From Lysinibacillus fusiformis (GTDB lineage Bacteria > Bacillota > Bacilli > Bacillales_A > Planococcaceae), in the NCBI RefSeq assembly GCF_007362955.1, contig NZ_CP041696.1, positions 3,162,001 through 3,226,000 of the forward strand: a stretch of 64,000 bases of DNA. Direction: 5' to 3'. This document shows positions 46,860 through 56,759 of this stretch, in pieces (position 1 is the first letter of the stretch; each line of letters starts with the position of its first letter). The position numbers and the translations under genes were made by a program. The notes beneath the pieces are model-generated. The model saw only the letters and a list, made by a program, of their open reading frames with translations, did no database searches and was not told the origin of the DNA.

Positions 46860-49154
46860 ATGGCTACTAGTAAAAGAAGAAAAGCGACAAAAGGGAAATC
46901 ATCAGCAGAAAATAAAGAAATGCACCCGCTTATGTATGAAATTTTAGGGCTCATTCTAATTGCACTTGCGGTCATTATGATTTTTGAATATGGCGTGATT
47001 GGGCGTATACTCCAAACAATTGCAATGTTTTTTATAGGGAATTTACATTTTGCTGTACCATTTATGCTTGTATTTATTGCCTTAATATTAATGATAGGGC
47101 GCAAAAAAATAAGCTTGAAGGATCGACTGATTTTCGGAATGTTACTTATTATTATGAGTTTAACAATTTTTAGTCATAGTATTCTTTTTGAGCAATTATC
47201 CAAATCAAGTGGCTTATTATCAGACTCAGTATTACGAGAGTCTTGGCGAATATTAATTGATACAGAAGGTGTTATACATCGTAGTAATTCACTCGGCGGT
47301 GGTATGGTAGGTGCCTTACTTTTTAGCGGGCTTCATGTACTGTTTGAGGCAACCGGTGCGAAGGTTGTTGCATGGGTCATTTTCTTTATCGGATTAATTT
47401 TAGTGACAGGAAAAGCACTTGTCCCGTATTTAGCAGAAAAGACGCCAGATCTTTTTGGGAAGTGGCAAAAAAAGCAGCAAGAAAAGAAGAAAAATGCACC
47501 AAAGAAAAAACAAACGAATCGTCGAACAAGATCAGAAAGTATGGATGAGATTGCAGCGGTGGATTATACTCAACCAGTTCAAGAAGATGAGGAAACTTCA
47601 CATGAGCCGATTATCTCAGCCTTTACACAAAATGTTTCGCATGAACGAGAGGAGACGTTTGCTGCCCCTCAGAACGTGGAAATAGAGGAAGAGGAACTGG
47701 TAGATGATGTTCATATTGAAGACACATCTGCTATTGAAAATGCAGATTATCAGCTACCTTCGTATAATCTTTTAAAAATGCCACCACAACATGACCAAAG
47801 CGGAGAATATTCAGTAATCCAAGCGAATGCCAAAAAGCTTGAGCAAACCTTGCAGAGCTTTGGCGTAAAAGCAAAGGTGACACAGGTCCATTTAGGGCCA
47901 GCGGTAACAAAATATGAAATTTTACCTGATATCGGGGTGAAGGTCAGTAAAATTGTTAATTTACAGGATGATCTCGCCTTAGCACTTGCAGCCAAAGATA
48001 TTCGTATGGAAGCGCCGATTCCTGGAAAATCTGCCATCGGCATTGAAGTGCCAAATAGTGAGGTTGCGATTGTTACACTGAGAGAGGTATTAGAATCCAA
48101 AGATGGTGCGAAGCCAGATGCATTACTACAAGTGGCATTAGGTCGGGATATCACGGGACAAGCAGTGTTAGCCGAGCTAAATAAAATGCCGCATTTACTA
48201 GTAGCTGGTTCAACTGGTAGTGGGAAAAGTGTGTGTATAAATGGCATTGTCGTATCCATACTAATGCGAACAAAGCCACATGAAGTAAAATTGATGATGA
48301 TTGATCCGAAAATGGTGGAGTTAAATGTCTATAACGGAATTCCACATTTATTAGCGCCTGTTGTAACAGATGCACGTAAGGCATCGCAGGCATTAAAAAA
48401 AGTGGTATCCGAAATGGAACGTCGCTATGATTTATTTTCACATACGGGTACACGTAATATTGAAGGATATAACGGTCATGTACAAAAAGTAAATGAACAA
48501 ACTGCTGAAAAACATCCTAAATTACCATATATTGTAGTAATTGTGGACGAGTTAGCAGATTTAATGATGGTGGCATCTAATGATGTAGAGGATTCTATTA
48601 CACGGTTAGCTCAAATGGCTCGAGCTGCAGGTATTCATTTAATACTTGCGACACAAAGACCGAGTGTAGATGTCCTGACTGGGGTTATAAAGGCCAATAT
48701 CCCTTCTCGAATCGCCTTTGCAGTGTCATCATCGATTGATTCTAGAACGATTTTAGATATGGGTGGTGCAGAACGATTACTTGGTCGAGGGGACATGCTA
48801 TTTTTACCAGCTGGTGCTTCTAAGCCAAAACGTGTGCAAGGTGCATTTTTATCAGATCAAGAGGTAGAAGAAGTCGTAGAATTTGTTATAGAACAGCAAA
48901 AAGCACAGTATCAAGAAGAGATGATTCCAACAGAAGAGGAAACAGTTTTAGAAGAAACGGACGATCTCTTTGATGAAGCTGTGCAATTAGTGGTGGGGAT
49001 GCAAACGGCTTCGGTATCCATGCTACAACGTCGTTTCCGTATCGGCTATTCTCGAGCAGCTCGTATCGTTGATCAGATGGAACAACGTGGTATTGTCGGG
49101 CCTTCAGAGGGGAGTAAACCTCGTCAGGTGCTTATTCATCAGTATGATAATTAA
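46860..49154 (+). CDS. spoIIIE: DNA translocase SpoIIIE/FtsK
   Basis: Pumps chromosome DNA through the septum in division and sporulation. 764 aa. Four N-terminal membrane helices (about 25-180), a charged linker (about 200-315), then the motor with Walker A GSTGSGKS near 449 and Walker [13 protein letters not shown] near 562, and the C-terminal gamma winged helix ([27 protein letters not shown]). ATG 46860 follows AAGGTGAG. B. subtilis tepA is absent from the gap before it. Confidence 0.95.
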   Translation: MATSKRRKATKGKSSAENKEMHPLMYEILGLILIALAVIMIFEYGVIGRILQTIAMFFIGNLHFAVPFMLVFIALILMIGRKKISLKDRLIFGMLLIIMSLTIFSHSILFEQLSKSSGLLSDSVLRESWRILIDTEGVIHRSNSLGGGMVGALLFSGLHVLFEATGAKVVAWVIFFIGLILVTGKALVPYLAEKTPDLFGKWQKKQQEKKKNAPKKKQTNRRTRSESMDEIAAVDYTQPVQEDEETSHEPIISAFTQNVSHEREETFAAPQNVEIEEEELVDDVHIEDTSAIENADYQLPSYNLLKMPPQHDQSGEYSVIQANAKKLEQTLQSFGVKAKVTQVHLGPAVTKYEILPDIGVKVSKIVNLQDDLALALAAKDIRMEAPIPGKSAIGIEVPNSEVAIVTLREVLESKDGAKPDALLQVALGRDITGQAVLAELNKMPHLLVAGSTGSGKSVCINGIVVSILMRTKPHEVKLMMIDPKMVELNVYNGIPHLLAPVVTDARKASQALKKVVSEMERRYDLFSHTGTRNIEGYNGHVQKVNEQTAEKHPKLPYIVVIVDELADLMMVASNDVEDSITRLAQMARAAGIHLILATQRPSVDVLTGVIKANIPSRIAFAVSSSIDSRTILDMGGAERLLGRGDMLFLPAGASKPKRVQGAFLSDQEVEEVVEFVIEQQKAQYQEEMIPTEEETVLEETDDLFDEAVQLVVGMQTASVSMLQRRFRIGYSRAARIVDQMEQRGIVGPSEGSKPRQVLIHQYDN

Positions 49155-49316
49155 TGATTTACAATAGACCGATTTTTAGTCGATATATACATTTTTGTCC
49201 AATTGTTTGCAGTAAATGAGGAGAATGGATGATTTCTATTACAGATTTTTCTCAAAACAGTTTATTTCATTCTGCAAAAATGTTATATTTATGAACGATT
49301 AGTAGGAATGTTGTAC

Positions 49317-49330
49317 ATCAGATGTCTGAT
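49317..49330. promoter_or_regulatory. Possible operator upstream of the GntR gene
   Basis: ATCAGA and TCTGAT arms around TG, 24 bp before the start codon, with another CTGAT at 49332-49336. Position fits autoregulation by the GntR protein. Confidence 0.4.
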
Positions 49331-49353
49331 CTCTGATTTTGGTGGTGATATAT

Positions 49354-50082
49354 GTGACTATTAAAGCAGATCATCGTCATCTCTATCTTCAAGTAATTGA
49401 TCGTTTAAAATCTGATATTGAAACCGGCGTTTTCAAAGAAAATGAAAAATTGCCTTCAGAATTTGAATTATCGAAATCACTAGGAGTGAGTCGAGCAACA
49501 CTTAGAGAAGCGCTTCGACTGTTGGAAGAGGAAAATGTGATTGTGCGTCGACACGGGGTTGGTACATTTGTGAATCCCAAGCCGTTGTTTACATCTGGCA
49601 TCGAGCATTTATCCAGTATTTCTTCTATGATTGAAACGGCAGGGATGGAACCAGGATCGCGTTTTTTAAAAGCAACTGAAACCGTACCTTCTGATGAAGA
49701 TTTAAAACGCTTCCAATGTGATGACGAAGATAAAATACTCACGATTGAACGTGTCAGAACAGCGGATGGTGAACCAGTAGTTTATTGTATAGATAAATTA
49801 CCAGCTAGCTTCCTGCCTACTGACTTTGTAGACAAAAAAGAAGTTTCACTTTTTTCTGCACTTGAACAATCGGGTAAAATTCACGTTGCCTATGCTGTGA
49901 CTTACATTGATCCAGTTGGGTATCATGAACAAGCATCGCCGATTTTAAATTGTGGTCGTGAAACGGCACTTTTAGTATTGAAGCAGCTGCATTACGATGA
50001 CCATGATCAAGTAGTGCTGTATTCAAAAAATTATTTCCGAGCTGATAAATTCAGCTTCCATGTAGTTCGAAAACGGGTGTAG
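49354..50082 (+). CDS. ymfC: GntR-family regulator (HutC/UTRA type), YmfC-like
   Basis: 242 aa: N-terminal winged HTH ([41 protein letters not shown]) and UTRA ligand-binding domain about 85-240. GTG 49354 follows GGTGGTGA. Sits just upstream of a nucleoside ABC transporter, so it may sense a nucleoside-related ligand (inference). Confidence 0.85.
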   Translation: MTIKADHRHLYLQVIDRLKSDIETGVFKENEKLPSEFELSKSLGVSRATLREALRLLEEENVIVRRHGVGTFVNPKPLFTSGIEHLSSISSMIETAGMEPGSRFLKATETVPSDEDLKRFQCDDEDKILTIERVRTADGEPVVYCIDKLPASFLPTDFVDKKEVSLFSALEQSGKIHVAYAVTYIDPVGYHEQASPILNCGRETALLVLKQLHYDDHDQVVLYSKNYFRADKFSFHVVRKRV

Positions 50083-50135
50083 AACATTTCTAAATATTTT
50101 CCTGCTAATTACAATACCTTTGGGGGGTTAACAAA

Positions 50136-51218
50136 ATGAAAAAACGTAAATTTGGTTTAGTATTATCATCAGTATTAGCTGCTAGTGCGATTCTAGGTGC
50201 ATGTGGTGCGAAAGAAGATAAAGACAAAGAAAATGACAATGCTTCAACAGGCGATACAAACACAGAAGAAGCGTTCTCAATAGCAATGGTTACTGACGTA
50301 GGTGGCGTTGATGACAAATCATTCAACCAATCTGCATGGGAAGGTGTTCAAGCTTACGGTAAAGAACACGGCCTATCTAAAGGTAATGGTGGTTTCGACT
50401 ACTTACAATCAAAAACAGACGCGGACTATGATACAAACTTAAACCTATTATTACGTCGTGACTTTAACTTAGTATTCGGGATTGGCTATATGATGGCTGA
50501 TGCAATTGAAGCCATTGCTTCAGAAAACCCAGACAATCACTTTGCATTAATCGATGCTGAAGTTGAAGCAGACAACGTAGTAAATGTTATGTTCAAAGAG
50601 CAAGAGGGTGCTTTCCTAGCAGGTGTTGCAGCAGCGAAAACGTCTAAGTCAGGTAAAATCGGCTTCGTAGGTGGCGTAGATATTCCAGTTATTAATCGCT
50701 TCCACGCTGGTTTCGTTGAAGGGGCAAAAGCTGTAAACCCAGATATCGAAATCCAAGTAAAATACACTGGTGCATTCGATAAAGCTGACCTTGGTAAAAT
50801 TACTGCCAACAGCATGTACTCTTCAGGTGTCGATGTTATTTTCCACGCTGCTGGTGCAACTGGTAACGGTGTATTCTCAGAGGCAAAAGAGCGTAAAGCC
50901 AAAGATCCTAATGCAAACGTATGGGTAATCGGTGTAGATGCTGACCAATACGAAGAAGGTAAAATTGACGAAAAGACAAACGTTACTTTAACTTCTATGT
51001 TAAAAGGTGTTAATGCAGCAGTGGTAGATATTTCAAATAAAGCGAAAAACGGTGACTTCCCAGGTGGCACAACGCTTACTTATGGCTTAGCTGAAGACGG
51101 TGTGAAACTTGCTGACTCTCGTGGCGCGATTAAAGAAGATGTACAAGCAGTGATTGACGAATATAAAGAAAAAATTGCTAGCGGTGAAATCGTAGTTCCA
51201 GAAAAAGTGGAAAAATAA
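50136..51218 (+). CDS. nupN: BMP-family nucleoside-binding lipoprotein (NupN-like)
   Basis: 360 aa. Lipoprotein signal with lipobox LGAC, Cys23, then a Lys/Asp/Asn-rich linker and a BMP/PnrA domain (VTDVGGVDDKSFNQSAWEGVQAY, KIGFVGGVDIPVINRFHAGFVEG, VDVIFHAAGATGNGVF). Homologues bind purine nucleosides; B. subtilis NupN serves guanosine uptake. Ribosome site TTTGGGGGG. A strong terminator after it suggests more binding protein than transporter is made. Confidence 0.9.
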   Translation: MKKRKFGLVLSSVLAASAILGACGAKEDKDKENDNASTGDTNTEEAFSIAMVTDVGGVDDKSFNQSAWEGVQAYGKEHGLSKGNGGFDYLQSKTDADYDTNLNLLLRRDFNLVFGIGYMMADAIEAIASENPDNHFALIDAEVEADNVVNVMFKEQEGAFLAGVAAAKTSKSGKIGFVGGVDIPVINRFHAGFVEGAKAVNPDIEIQVKYTGAFDKADLGKITANSMYSSGVDVIFHAAGATGNGVFSEAKERKAKDPNANVWVIGVDADQYEEGKIDEKTNVTLTSMLKGVNAAVVDISNKAKNGDFPGGTTLTYGLAEDGVKLADSRGAIKEDVQAVIDEYKEKIASGEIVVPEKVEK

Positions 51219-51230
51219 TTCATCTCTTAA

Positions 51231-51270
51231 TCATCATAAGGGCTTTTTGAATGCCCTTATGATGATTTTT
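51231..51270 (+). terminator. nupN intrinsic terminator
   Basis: ATCATCATAAGGGC pairs with GCCCTTATGATGAT, followed by TTTTT. It separates nupN from nupO. Confidence 0.92.
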
Positions 51271-51445
51271 CAATCTATCGTTATATTTCGACTATTTTTA
51301 ATATTCTATATGGATATATTTATACTTCTACATGGTTTCCCATATAGAGGTAGAATTTTTATATGAGATTATCGTAAGCTTAAGATAATGATGGTACCAA
51401 GTTAATAGAAGAAAGGTTTCTAACGATGACCTTTCCTGTATTAAT

Positions 51446-51733
51446 TTATCTTCATTCAGCAGATATTTTATGTACCGAAAGTGTAGCGTCAGTTAATAAA
51501 AGGCGCCTACGTAGGTGAGAGATGCATGCGAGTGGATTTTTTGTTCTTTGGGTATTGAAAACCCCGCTGAACGAAGATAAGCCTTTGGCGGATGTCACAG
51601 ATTTTGAAGGGATGGCAAAAAAGAAGTTAGCCTAATAGCATCGCGTCCATGCGATTATGGTTAACTGACCTGCATTGTGCAGGCCAAATCACAATTCAAA
51701 ATCTGGACTCAAATACGTCAAGGCGAATTTGAT
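51446..51733 (+). repeat. Two-domain structured intergenic repeat, copy H
   Basis: 288 bp in the nupN-nupO gap. Closing stem 51446-51460 with 51566-51580 (14 of 15). Domain 2: GCCTTTGGCG with CGTCAAGGC and CAGATTTTGAA with TTCAAAATCTG. It carries the same extra module as copy B (GTTAGCC...GGTTAAC with CGCGTCCATGCG, CTGCA/TGCAG). Ends AATTTGAT, 34 bp before nupO. The stems differ in sequence from copies A-C yet pair fully, which is covariation visible in the window. Confidence 0.82.
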
Positions 51734-51766
51734 ATTACAAAAGTGCCTAATAAGGGAGTGACTATA

Positions 51767-53308
51767 TTGGAATACGTGATTGAGATGCTTGGAATCCGTA
51801 AAGAATTTGGTGATTTCGTAGCGAATAATAATATCACCCTCCAACTTGAAAAAGGCGAAATCCACGCGTTACTAGGTGAAAATGGTGCCGGGAAATCGAC
51901 TTTAATGAACGTCCTTTTTGGTTTGTATCAACCAGAGGGAGGCGAAATTCGTGTTCGTGGGAATGCTGTTAAAATTACAAACCCGAATGTTGCCAATGAC
52001 TTAGGAATTGGCATGGTGCATCAGCACTTTATGTTGGTGGAAAATTTTACAGTAACAGAAAATATTATTTTAGGTAATGAACCTACAAAGATGGGGATTG
52101 TCAATATTAAGGATGCTGCGAAGAAAGTGCAAGCGCTTTCTGAGAAATATGGCCTTGATGTAGATCCATATGCAAAAATCGAAGACATTACAGTTGGGAT
52201 GCAGCAACGTGTTGAGATTTTAAAAACATTATATCGTGGTGCGGAAATTTTAATTTTTGATGAACCTACGGCATCATTAACGCCGCAAGAAATTACTGAA
52301 CTTATTCAAATTATGCGTCGCTTAATCGCAGAAGGAAAATCGATTATTTTAATTACGCATAAGCTAAAAGAAATTATGGAAGTTTCTGACCGTGTGACGA
52401 TTATCCGTAAAGGCGAAGGGATAGGTACTGTTGTTACGGCTGAAACAAACCCAAATCAATTAGCAGAATTAATGGTCGGTCGCCAGGTAGAGTTTAAAAC
52501 GGAAAAAACCCAGGCACATCCAACTGAGGAAGTACTATGGATTGACGATTTAGTCGTTTCAGACTATCGAAATATCGATAAAGTAAAAGGTTTAAACTTA
52601 ACAGTTCGTAAAGGTGAAATTGTGGGTATCGCAGGTATCGATGGCAATGGACAATCAGAGTTAATCGAGGCAATTACCGGCTTACGTAAGGTGAAAAAAG
52701 GGACTGTTAAACTGAATGGCAAAGATGTGACGAACATGAAACCTCGTAAAATTACCGAAGAGGGTGTGGGTCATATTCCACAAGACCGTCATAAACATGG
52801 TTTAGTACTAGATTTCCCTATCGGTCATAATATTGCACTCCAAACTTATTACCAGTCACCAATCGCTAAAGGATTAGTAATGGATTACAAGAAAGTATCT
52901 GAGAAAGCACGTCAAGTCATTAAAGAATACGATGTACGTACAGGGAATGGTGAAATGACCCCAGCACGCGCGCTTTCAGGTGGTAACCAGCAAAAGGCGA
53001 TTATTGGTCGTGAGATTGACCGTAACCCAGATTTACTAATTGCCGCACTACCAACACGTGGTCTTGATGTTGGGGCAATTGAATTTATTCATTCACGTTT
53101 AATCGAGCAACGCGATAAAGGAAAAGCAGTTCTATTAATCTCCTTTGAATTAGATGAAGTGATGAATGTATCAGACCGTATTGCAGTGATCTACGACGGT
53201 CAAATTGTGGACGAGCTAAATCCAAAAGAAACAACAGAGCAAGAACTTGGTCTATTAATGGCAGGACAAAGTAGTAAAAAAAGCACGCGTAAGGAGGGGA
53301 ACGACTAA
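51767..53308 (+). CDS. nupO: Nucleoside ABC transporter ATPase (NupO-like, two NBDs)
   Basis: 513 aa with two nucleotide-binding domains. NBD1 has Walker A GENGAGKST near 43 and ILIFDEPTASLTP near 162. NBD2 has the degenerate GIDGNGQSEL and ALSGGNQQKAIIGREI, then ALPTRGLDVGAIEFIH, as in sugar/nucleoside importers. TTG 51767 follows TAAGGGAGTG and gives a length like B. subtilis NupO; the frame from 51677 would run inside repeat H. Confidence 0.92.
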   Translation: MEYVIEMLGIRKEFGDFVANNNITLQLEKGEIHALLGENGAGKSTLMNVLFGLYQPEGGEIRVRGNAVKITNPNVANDLGIGMVHQHFMLVENFTVTENIILGNEPTKMGIVNIKDAAKKVQALSEKYGLDVDPYAKIEDITVGMQQRVEILKTLYRGAEILIFDEPTASLTPQEITELIQIMRRLIAEGKSIILITHKLKEIMEVSDRVTIIRKGEGIGTVVTAETNPNQLAELMVGRQVEFKTEKTQAHPTEEVLWIDDLVVSDYRNIDKVKGLNLTVRKGEIVGIAGIDGNGQSELIEAITGLRKVKKGTVKLNGKDVTNMKPRKITEEGVGHIPQDRHKHGLVLDFPIGHNIALQTYYQSPIAKGLVMDYKKVSEKARQVIKEYDVRTGNGEMTPARALSGGNQQKAIIGREIDRNPDLLIAALPTRGLDVGAIEFIHSRLIEQRDKGKAVLLISFELDEVMNVSDRIAVIYDGQIVDELNPKETTEQELGLLMAGQSSKKSTRKEGND

Positions 53309-54354
53309 TGTCAAATCGTGTCATTAATATACTCGTTCCTATCATCTCTATCATTATCGGTTTAATTGTTGGGGCTATCGTGATGTTAGTCAGCGGTTAT
53401 GATCCGATACAAGGTTATATTGCACTTTGGACAGGTATATTTGGAGATTCTTATTCAATCGGGAACACAATCCGTCAAATTACACCGTACTTACTGGCAG
53501 GTCTTGCAGTAGCATTTGCCTTCCGTACAGGCTTATTCAATATCGGGGTTGAAGGACAGCTCATTCTAGGTTGGCTAGCAGCTGCCTGGGTAGGCTATGC
53601 ATTTGAGCTACCTAAAATTATTCACTTACCTTTAGCGTTACTTGCAGCAGCAGCAGCAGGAGCATTTTGGGCCTTTATTGCAGGTTTCTTAAAAGCGAAA
53701 TTTAAAGTCCATGAAGTAATTGCGACAATTATGTTAAACTACACAGCACTTTATATTGCCAACGCTGTTATTAAAAAATTGTCCGATGGTAGCTTTAAAA
53801 CAGAACGTATTCATGAAACAGCTTCTTTACGTTCTCCGTTTTTAAGAGAGCTTACAGACAACTCAAGTCTTCACTATGGGATCATTGTTGCAATAATAAT
53901 GGTAGTTGTTATGTGGTTCATCTTGGAAAAAACAACACGAGGTTATGAACTTAAGGCAGTGGGACTTAATCAGCATGCTGCTGAATACTCAGGTATGAGT
54001 GTTAATAAAAACATTATTTTAGCGATGACAATTTCAGGTATGTTTGCAGGTCTTGGTGGTGCAATGGAAGCATTAGGGACATTCCAAAATGCTTCGATTA
54101 AAGCTGGCTTTACAGGTATTGGTTTCGACGGTATCGCGGTTGCCTTACTTGGTGCAAACACTCCGCTTGGGGTTGTGTTTGGGGCTTCATTATTTGGCTC
54201 GCTTAAATATGGGGCACTCAATATGCCAAATGCTGCAGGTATTCCAGAGGAAATCGTCTCTATAATTATTGCATTGATTATCTTCTTTGTAGCATCAGGT
54301 TATATTATTCGCGTCGTTTTACAAAAGTTAAAAAAGAAAAAGGAGGGACAATAA
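53308..54354 (+). CDS. nupP: Nucleoside ABC transporter permease (NupP-like)
   Basis: 348 aa, about ten membrane helices, BPD_transp_2 family (FRTGLFNIGVEGQLILGWLAAAWVGY; ISGMFAGLGGAMEALGTF). Start overlaps the nupO stop by one base. Confidence 0.93.
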   Translation: MSNRVINILVPIISIIIGLIVGAIVMLVSGYDPIQGYIALWTGIFGDSYSIGNTIRQITPYLLAGLAVAFAFRTGLFNIGVEGQLILGWLAAAWVGYAFELPKIIHLPLALLAAAAAGAFWAFIAGFLKAKFKVHEVIATIMLNYTALYIANAVIKKLSDGSFKTERIHETASLRSPFLRELTDNSSLHYGIIVAIIMVVVMWFILEKTTRGYELKAVGLNQHAAEYSGMSVNKNIILAMTISGMFAGLGGAMEALGTFQNASIKAGFTGIGFDGIAVALLGANTPLGVVFGASLFGSLKYGALNMPNAAGIPEEIVSIIIALIIFFVASGYIIRVVLQKLKKKKEGQ

Positions 54355-54355
54355 C

Positions 54356-55315
54356 ATGAGCTTTTTAGAAATGTTATACTTCATCATCCCTTCTGCGATT
54401 CTTTATGCAACGCCGTTAATTTTCACAGCAATCGGTGGAGTATTCTCTGAACGTTCAGGTGTTGTTAACATCGGGCTAGAAGGTTTAATGATTGTCGGAG
54501 CATTCGTCGGAATTTTTGTCAATTTAGAATTTGCGTCCACATTAGGTTCTGCGACAATTTGGGTAGCTATGCTTGCCGCTATAATCGTAGGTGGGATTTT
54601 CTCTCTTTTGCATGCCGTAGCGTCAATCTCATTCCGTGCCGACCAAACGGTATCAGGGGTAGCCATTAACTTATTGGGGTTAGCCGTATCGGTATTTTTA
54701 GTGAAACTAATTTATGATAAAGGCCAAACAGACATGATTAGCCAACCGATAAGTCGTTTTAGTATTCCTTATCTACAGGATATTCCTTTCTTTGGACCAT
54801 TATTGTTCCGGGATGTATATAGTTCATCGATTTTAGCTTTTGCTGTGGCAATCGGTGCATGGTTTATCATCTATAAAACACCATTTGGTTTACGTCTTCG
54901 TGCAGTTGGGGAGCATCCAATGGCTGCGGATACAATGGGTGTGAAAGTCAATAAAATGCGCTATATCGCAGTTGTTATTTCTGGAGCACTGGGTGGTCTT
55001 GGTGGAGCGGTTTATGCGCAAACAATTACACATGATTTCTCTCATGCAACAATTGCAGGTCAAGGTTTCATGGCACTTGCGGCAATGATTTTCGGGAAAT
55101 GGCATCCAATTGGAGCACTTGGTGCAGCGTTATTCTTCGGTCTAGCGCAAACATTAAGTATTGCAGGAGGTCAAATTCCATACGTTCAAGACATTCCAGC
55201 TGTATACCTACAAATTTTACCGTATGTGTTAACAATCCTTGCATTAGCTGGGTTTATCGGTAAAGCAAGTGCACCAAAGGCGAGTGGACAACCTTATATT
55301 AAAGGTAAACGTTAA
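54356..55315 (+). CDS. nupQ: Nucleoside ABC transporter permease (NupQ-like)
   Basis: 319 aa, second BPD_transp_2 permease (LIFTAIGGVFSERSGVVNIGLEGLMIVGAF; ISGALGGLGGAVYAQTI). One base after nupP with AAAGGAGGGAC upstream. Together NupP and NupQ form the channel. Confidence 0.93.
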   Translation: MSFLEMLYFIIPSAILYATPLIFTAIGGVFSERSGVVNIGLEGLMIVGAFVGIFVNLEFASTLGSATIWVAMLAAIIVGGIFSLLHAVASISFRADQTVSGVAINLLGLAVSVFLVKLIYDKGQTDMISQPISRFSIPYLQDIPFFGPLLFRDVYSSSILAFAVAIGAWFIIYKTPFGLRLRAVGEHPMAADTMGVKVNKMRYIAVVISGALGGLGGAVYAQTITHDFSHATIAGQGFMALAAMIFGKWHPIGALGAALFFGLAQTLSIAGGQIPYVQDIPAVYLQILPYVLTILALAGFIGKASAPKASGQPYIKGKR

Positions 55316-55319
55316 AATA

Positions 55320-55352
55320 AAAGACTGGGCGATAAAAGCTCAGTCTTTTTCC
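55320..55352 (+). terminator. nupQ intrinsic terminator
   Basis: AAAGACTGGGC pairs with GCTCAGTCTTT, followed by Ts. Confidence 0.9.
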
Positions 55353-55487
55353 TTATATATTTCCTATTGAACAATTATTTTTACACTTTTTATATACATA
55401 CTTTGGATTCTTTTTGCAATTATAGACAATAGACATGTATAGTATTTGTAGTACATTGTTATATTAAGAAAGATAGGAGGGTTTCAT

Positions 55488-56759
55488 ATGTTTAAAACAA
55501 TACCTTTTGCAAAAGGTGTCAATTTGCATATCCGACAAACGACCCAATTTAAAACCGTAAATTTTTCAATTAAATGGAGAAGACCTTTAACGGCCGAAAG
55601 TGCGTCAGAACGCACGGTGTTAACAAATGTATTGCAACACAGTAATGCAAAATATACAACTACAGCTGCATTTCGCAGCTCTTTAGACGACTTATACGGG
55701 ACAGTGTTGTATTTTGACACGTCTAAGCGTGGGAATGAGCATACCGTGTTGATGAATGTAGAAGCCGTGAATGATCAATATTTGGCTAATACGAGTGTTT
55801 TAAATGAAGTGCTCGGATTACTGCACACAGCAATTTTTGAGCCGAATTTAGAAAACGCTCTATTTAAAGAATCCATTGTGGCACGCGAAAAGAAAATGGT
55901 CATCCAGCGAATTGAATCCATCTTTGATGACAAATCTCGTTTTGCACAACTACGTTTACAACAAATTTTACGTCCGAATGAGCCTGCTTCAATTTCTGCC
56001 AATGGTACGGTAGAAGACATCGAGCGCATCACGCCGGCATCTTTATTCGCAGCTTACCAATCCATGCTAGCAAACGATAAAATTGACATCTATGTAGCCG
56101 GCGATATTAATGAAGACGAAATGGTAGCGAAGCTGAAACATGCCCTACCATTTCAGGATCGTACACCTGTTGAAATTCCTGCTATATTGCCGCAAAAACA
56201 TCCACAAAATGATTATGTGCGTGAGCAGCATGACATGAAACAAGGGAAATTGCATATTGGTTTCAGTACACCCGTAAAATTTGGCGATGCAGACTTTGCC
56301 AAAATGCAAATTTTTAATGGCGTATTCGGTGGTTATCCACATGCCAAATTATTTATGAATGTTCGTGAAAAAGAAAGTTTAGCTTACTATGCATCTAGTT
56401 CATACGCATCGCATTATGGCTTGCTATTTGTTGTGTCGGGCATTGAAGCTAAAAATGAAGAAAAAGCCTTTTCACTTATTAAAGAGCAACTTGCTGTCAT
56501 GCAGGCAGGTGATATTTCTGATTTAGAGCTGGAGCAAACAAAGGCGATGCTGACAAACCAGCTAAAGGAATCCCTAGATTCTGCACGTGGACAAATAGAA
56601 ATTTACGACCAATACAAGGATTTACCCGAGGAATTTTCTTTTGAAACCTGGGCGAATAAATGGAAGGCTGTTACGAAGCAAGATGTTGTCGAAATGGCAA
56701 AACAAGTGCAGCTAGAAGCGGTCTATTTCTTATGTGGAAAGGAGCAAGCCGCACAATGA
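55488..56759 (+). CDS. ymfF: M16-like peptidase homologue YmfF, zinc motif missing
   Basis: 423 aa, M16 fold by the ESLAYYASSSYASHYGLLFVVSG segment near 295 and overall length. The N-terminal region that should hold HxxEH reads LTNVLQHSNAKYTT, so zinc binding and catalysis are not expected. It overlaps ymfH, which keeps the motif, by 4 bp; such inactive/active pairs are common in M16 systems. ATG 55488 after TAGGAGGG. Confidence 0.88.
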   Translation: MFKTIPFAKGVNLHIRQTTQFKTVNFSIKWRRPLTAESASERTVLTNVLQHSNAKYTTTAAFRSSLDDLYGTVLYFDTSKRGNEHTVLMNVEAVNDQYLANTSVLNEVLGLLHTAIFEPNLENALFKESIVAREKKMVIQRIESIFDDKSRFAQLRLQQILRPNEPASISANGTVEDIERITPASLFAAYQSMLANDKIDIYVAGDINEDEMVAKLKHALPFQDRTPVEIPAILPQKHPQNDYVREQHDMKQGKLHIGFSTPVKFGDADFAKMQIFNGVFGGYPHAKLFMNVREKESLAYYASSSYASHYGLLFVVSGIEAKNEEKAFSLIKEQLAVMQAGDISDLELEQTKAMLTNQLKESLDSARGQIEIYDQYKDLPEEFSFETWANKWKAVTKQDVVEMAKQVQLEAVYFLCGKEQAAQ

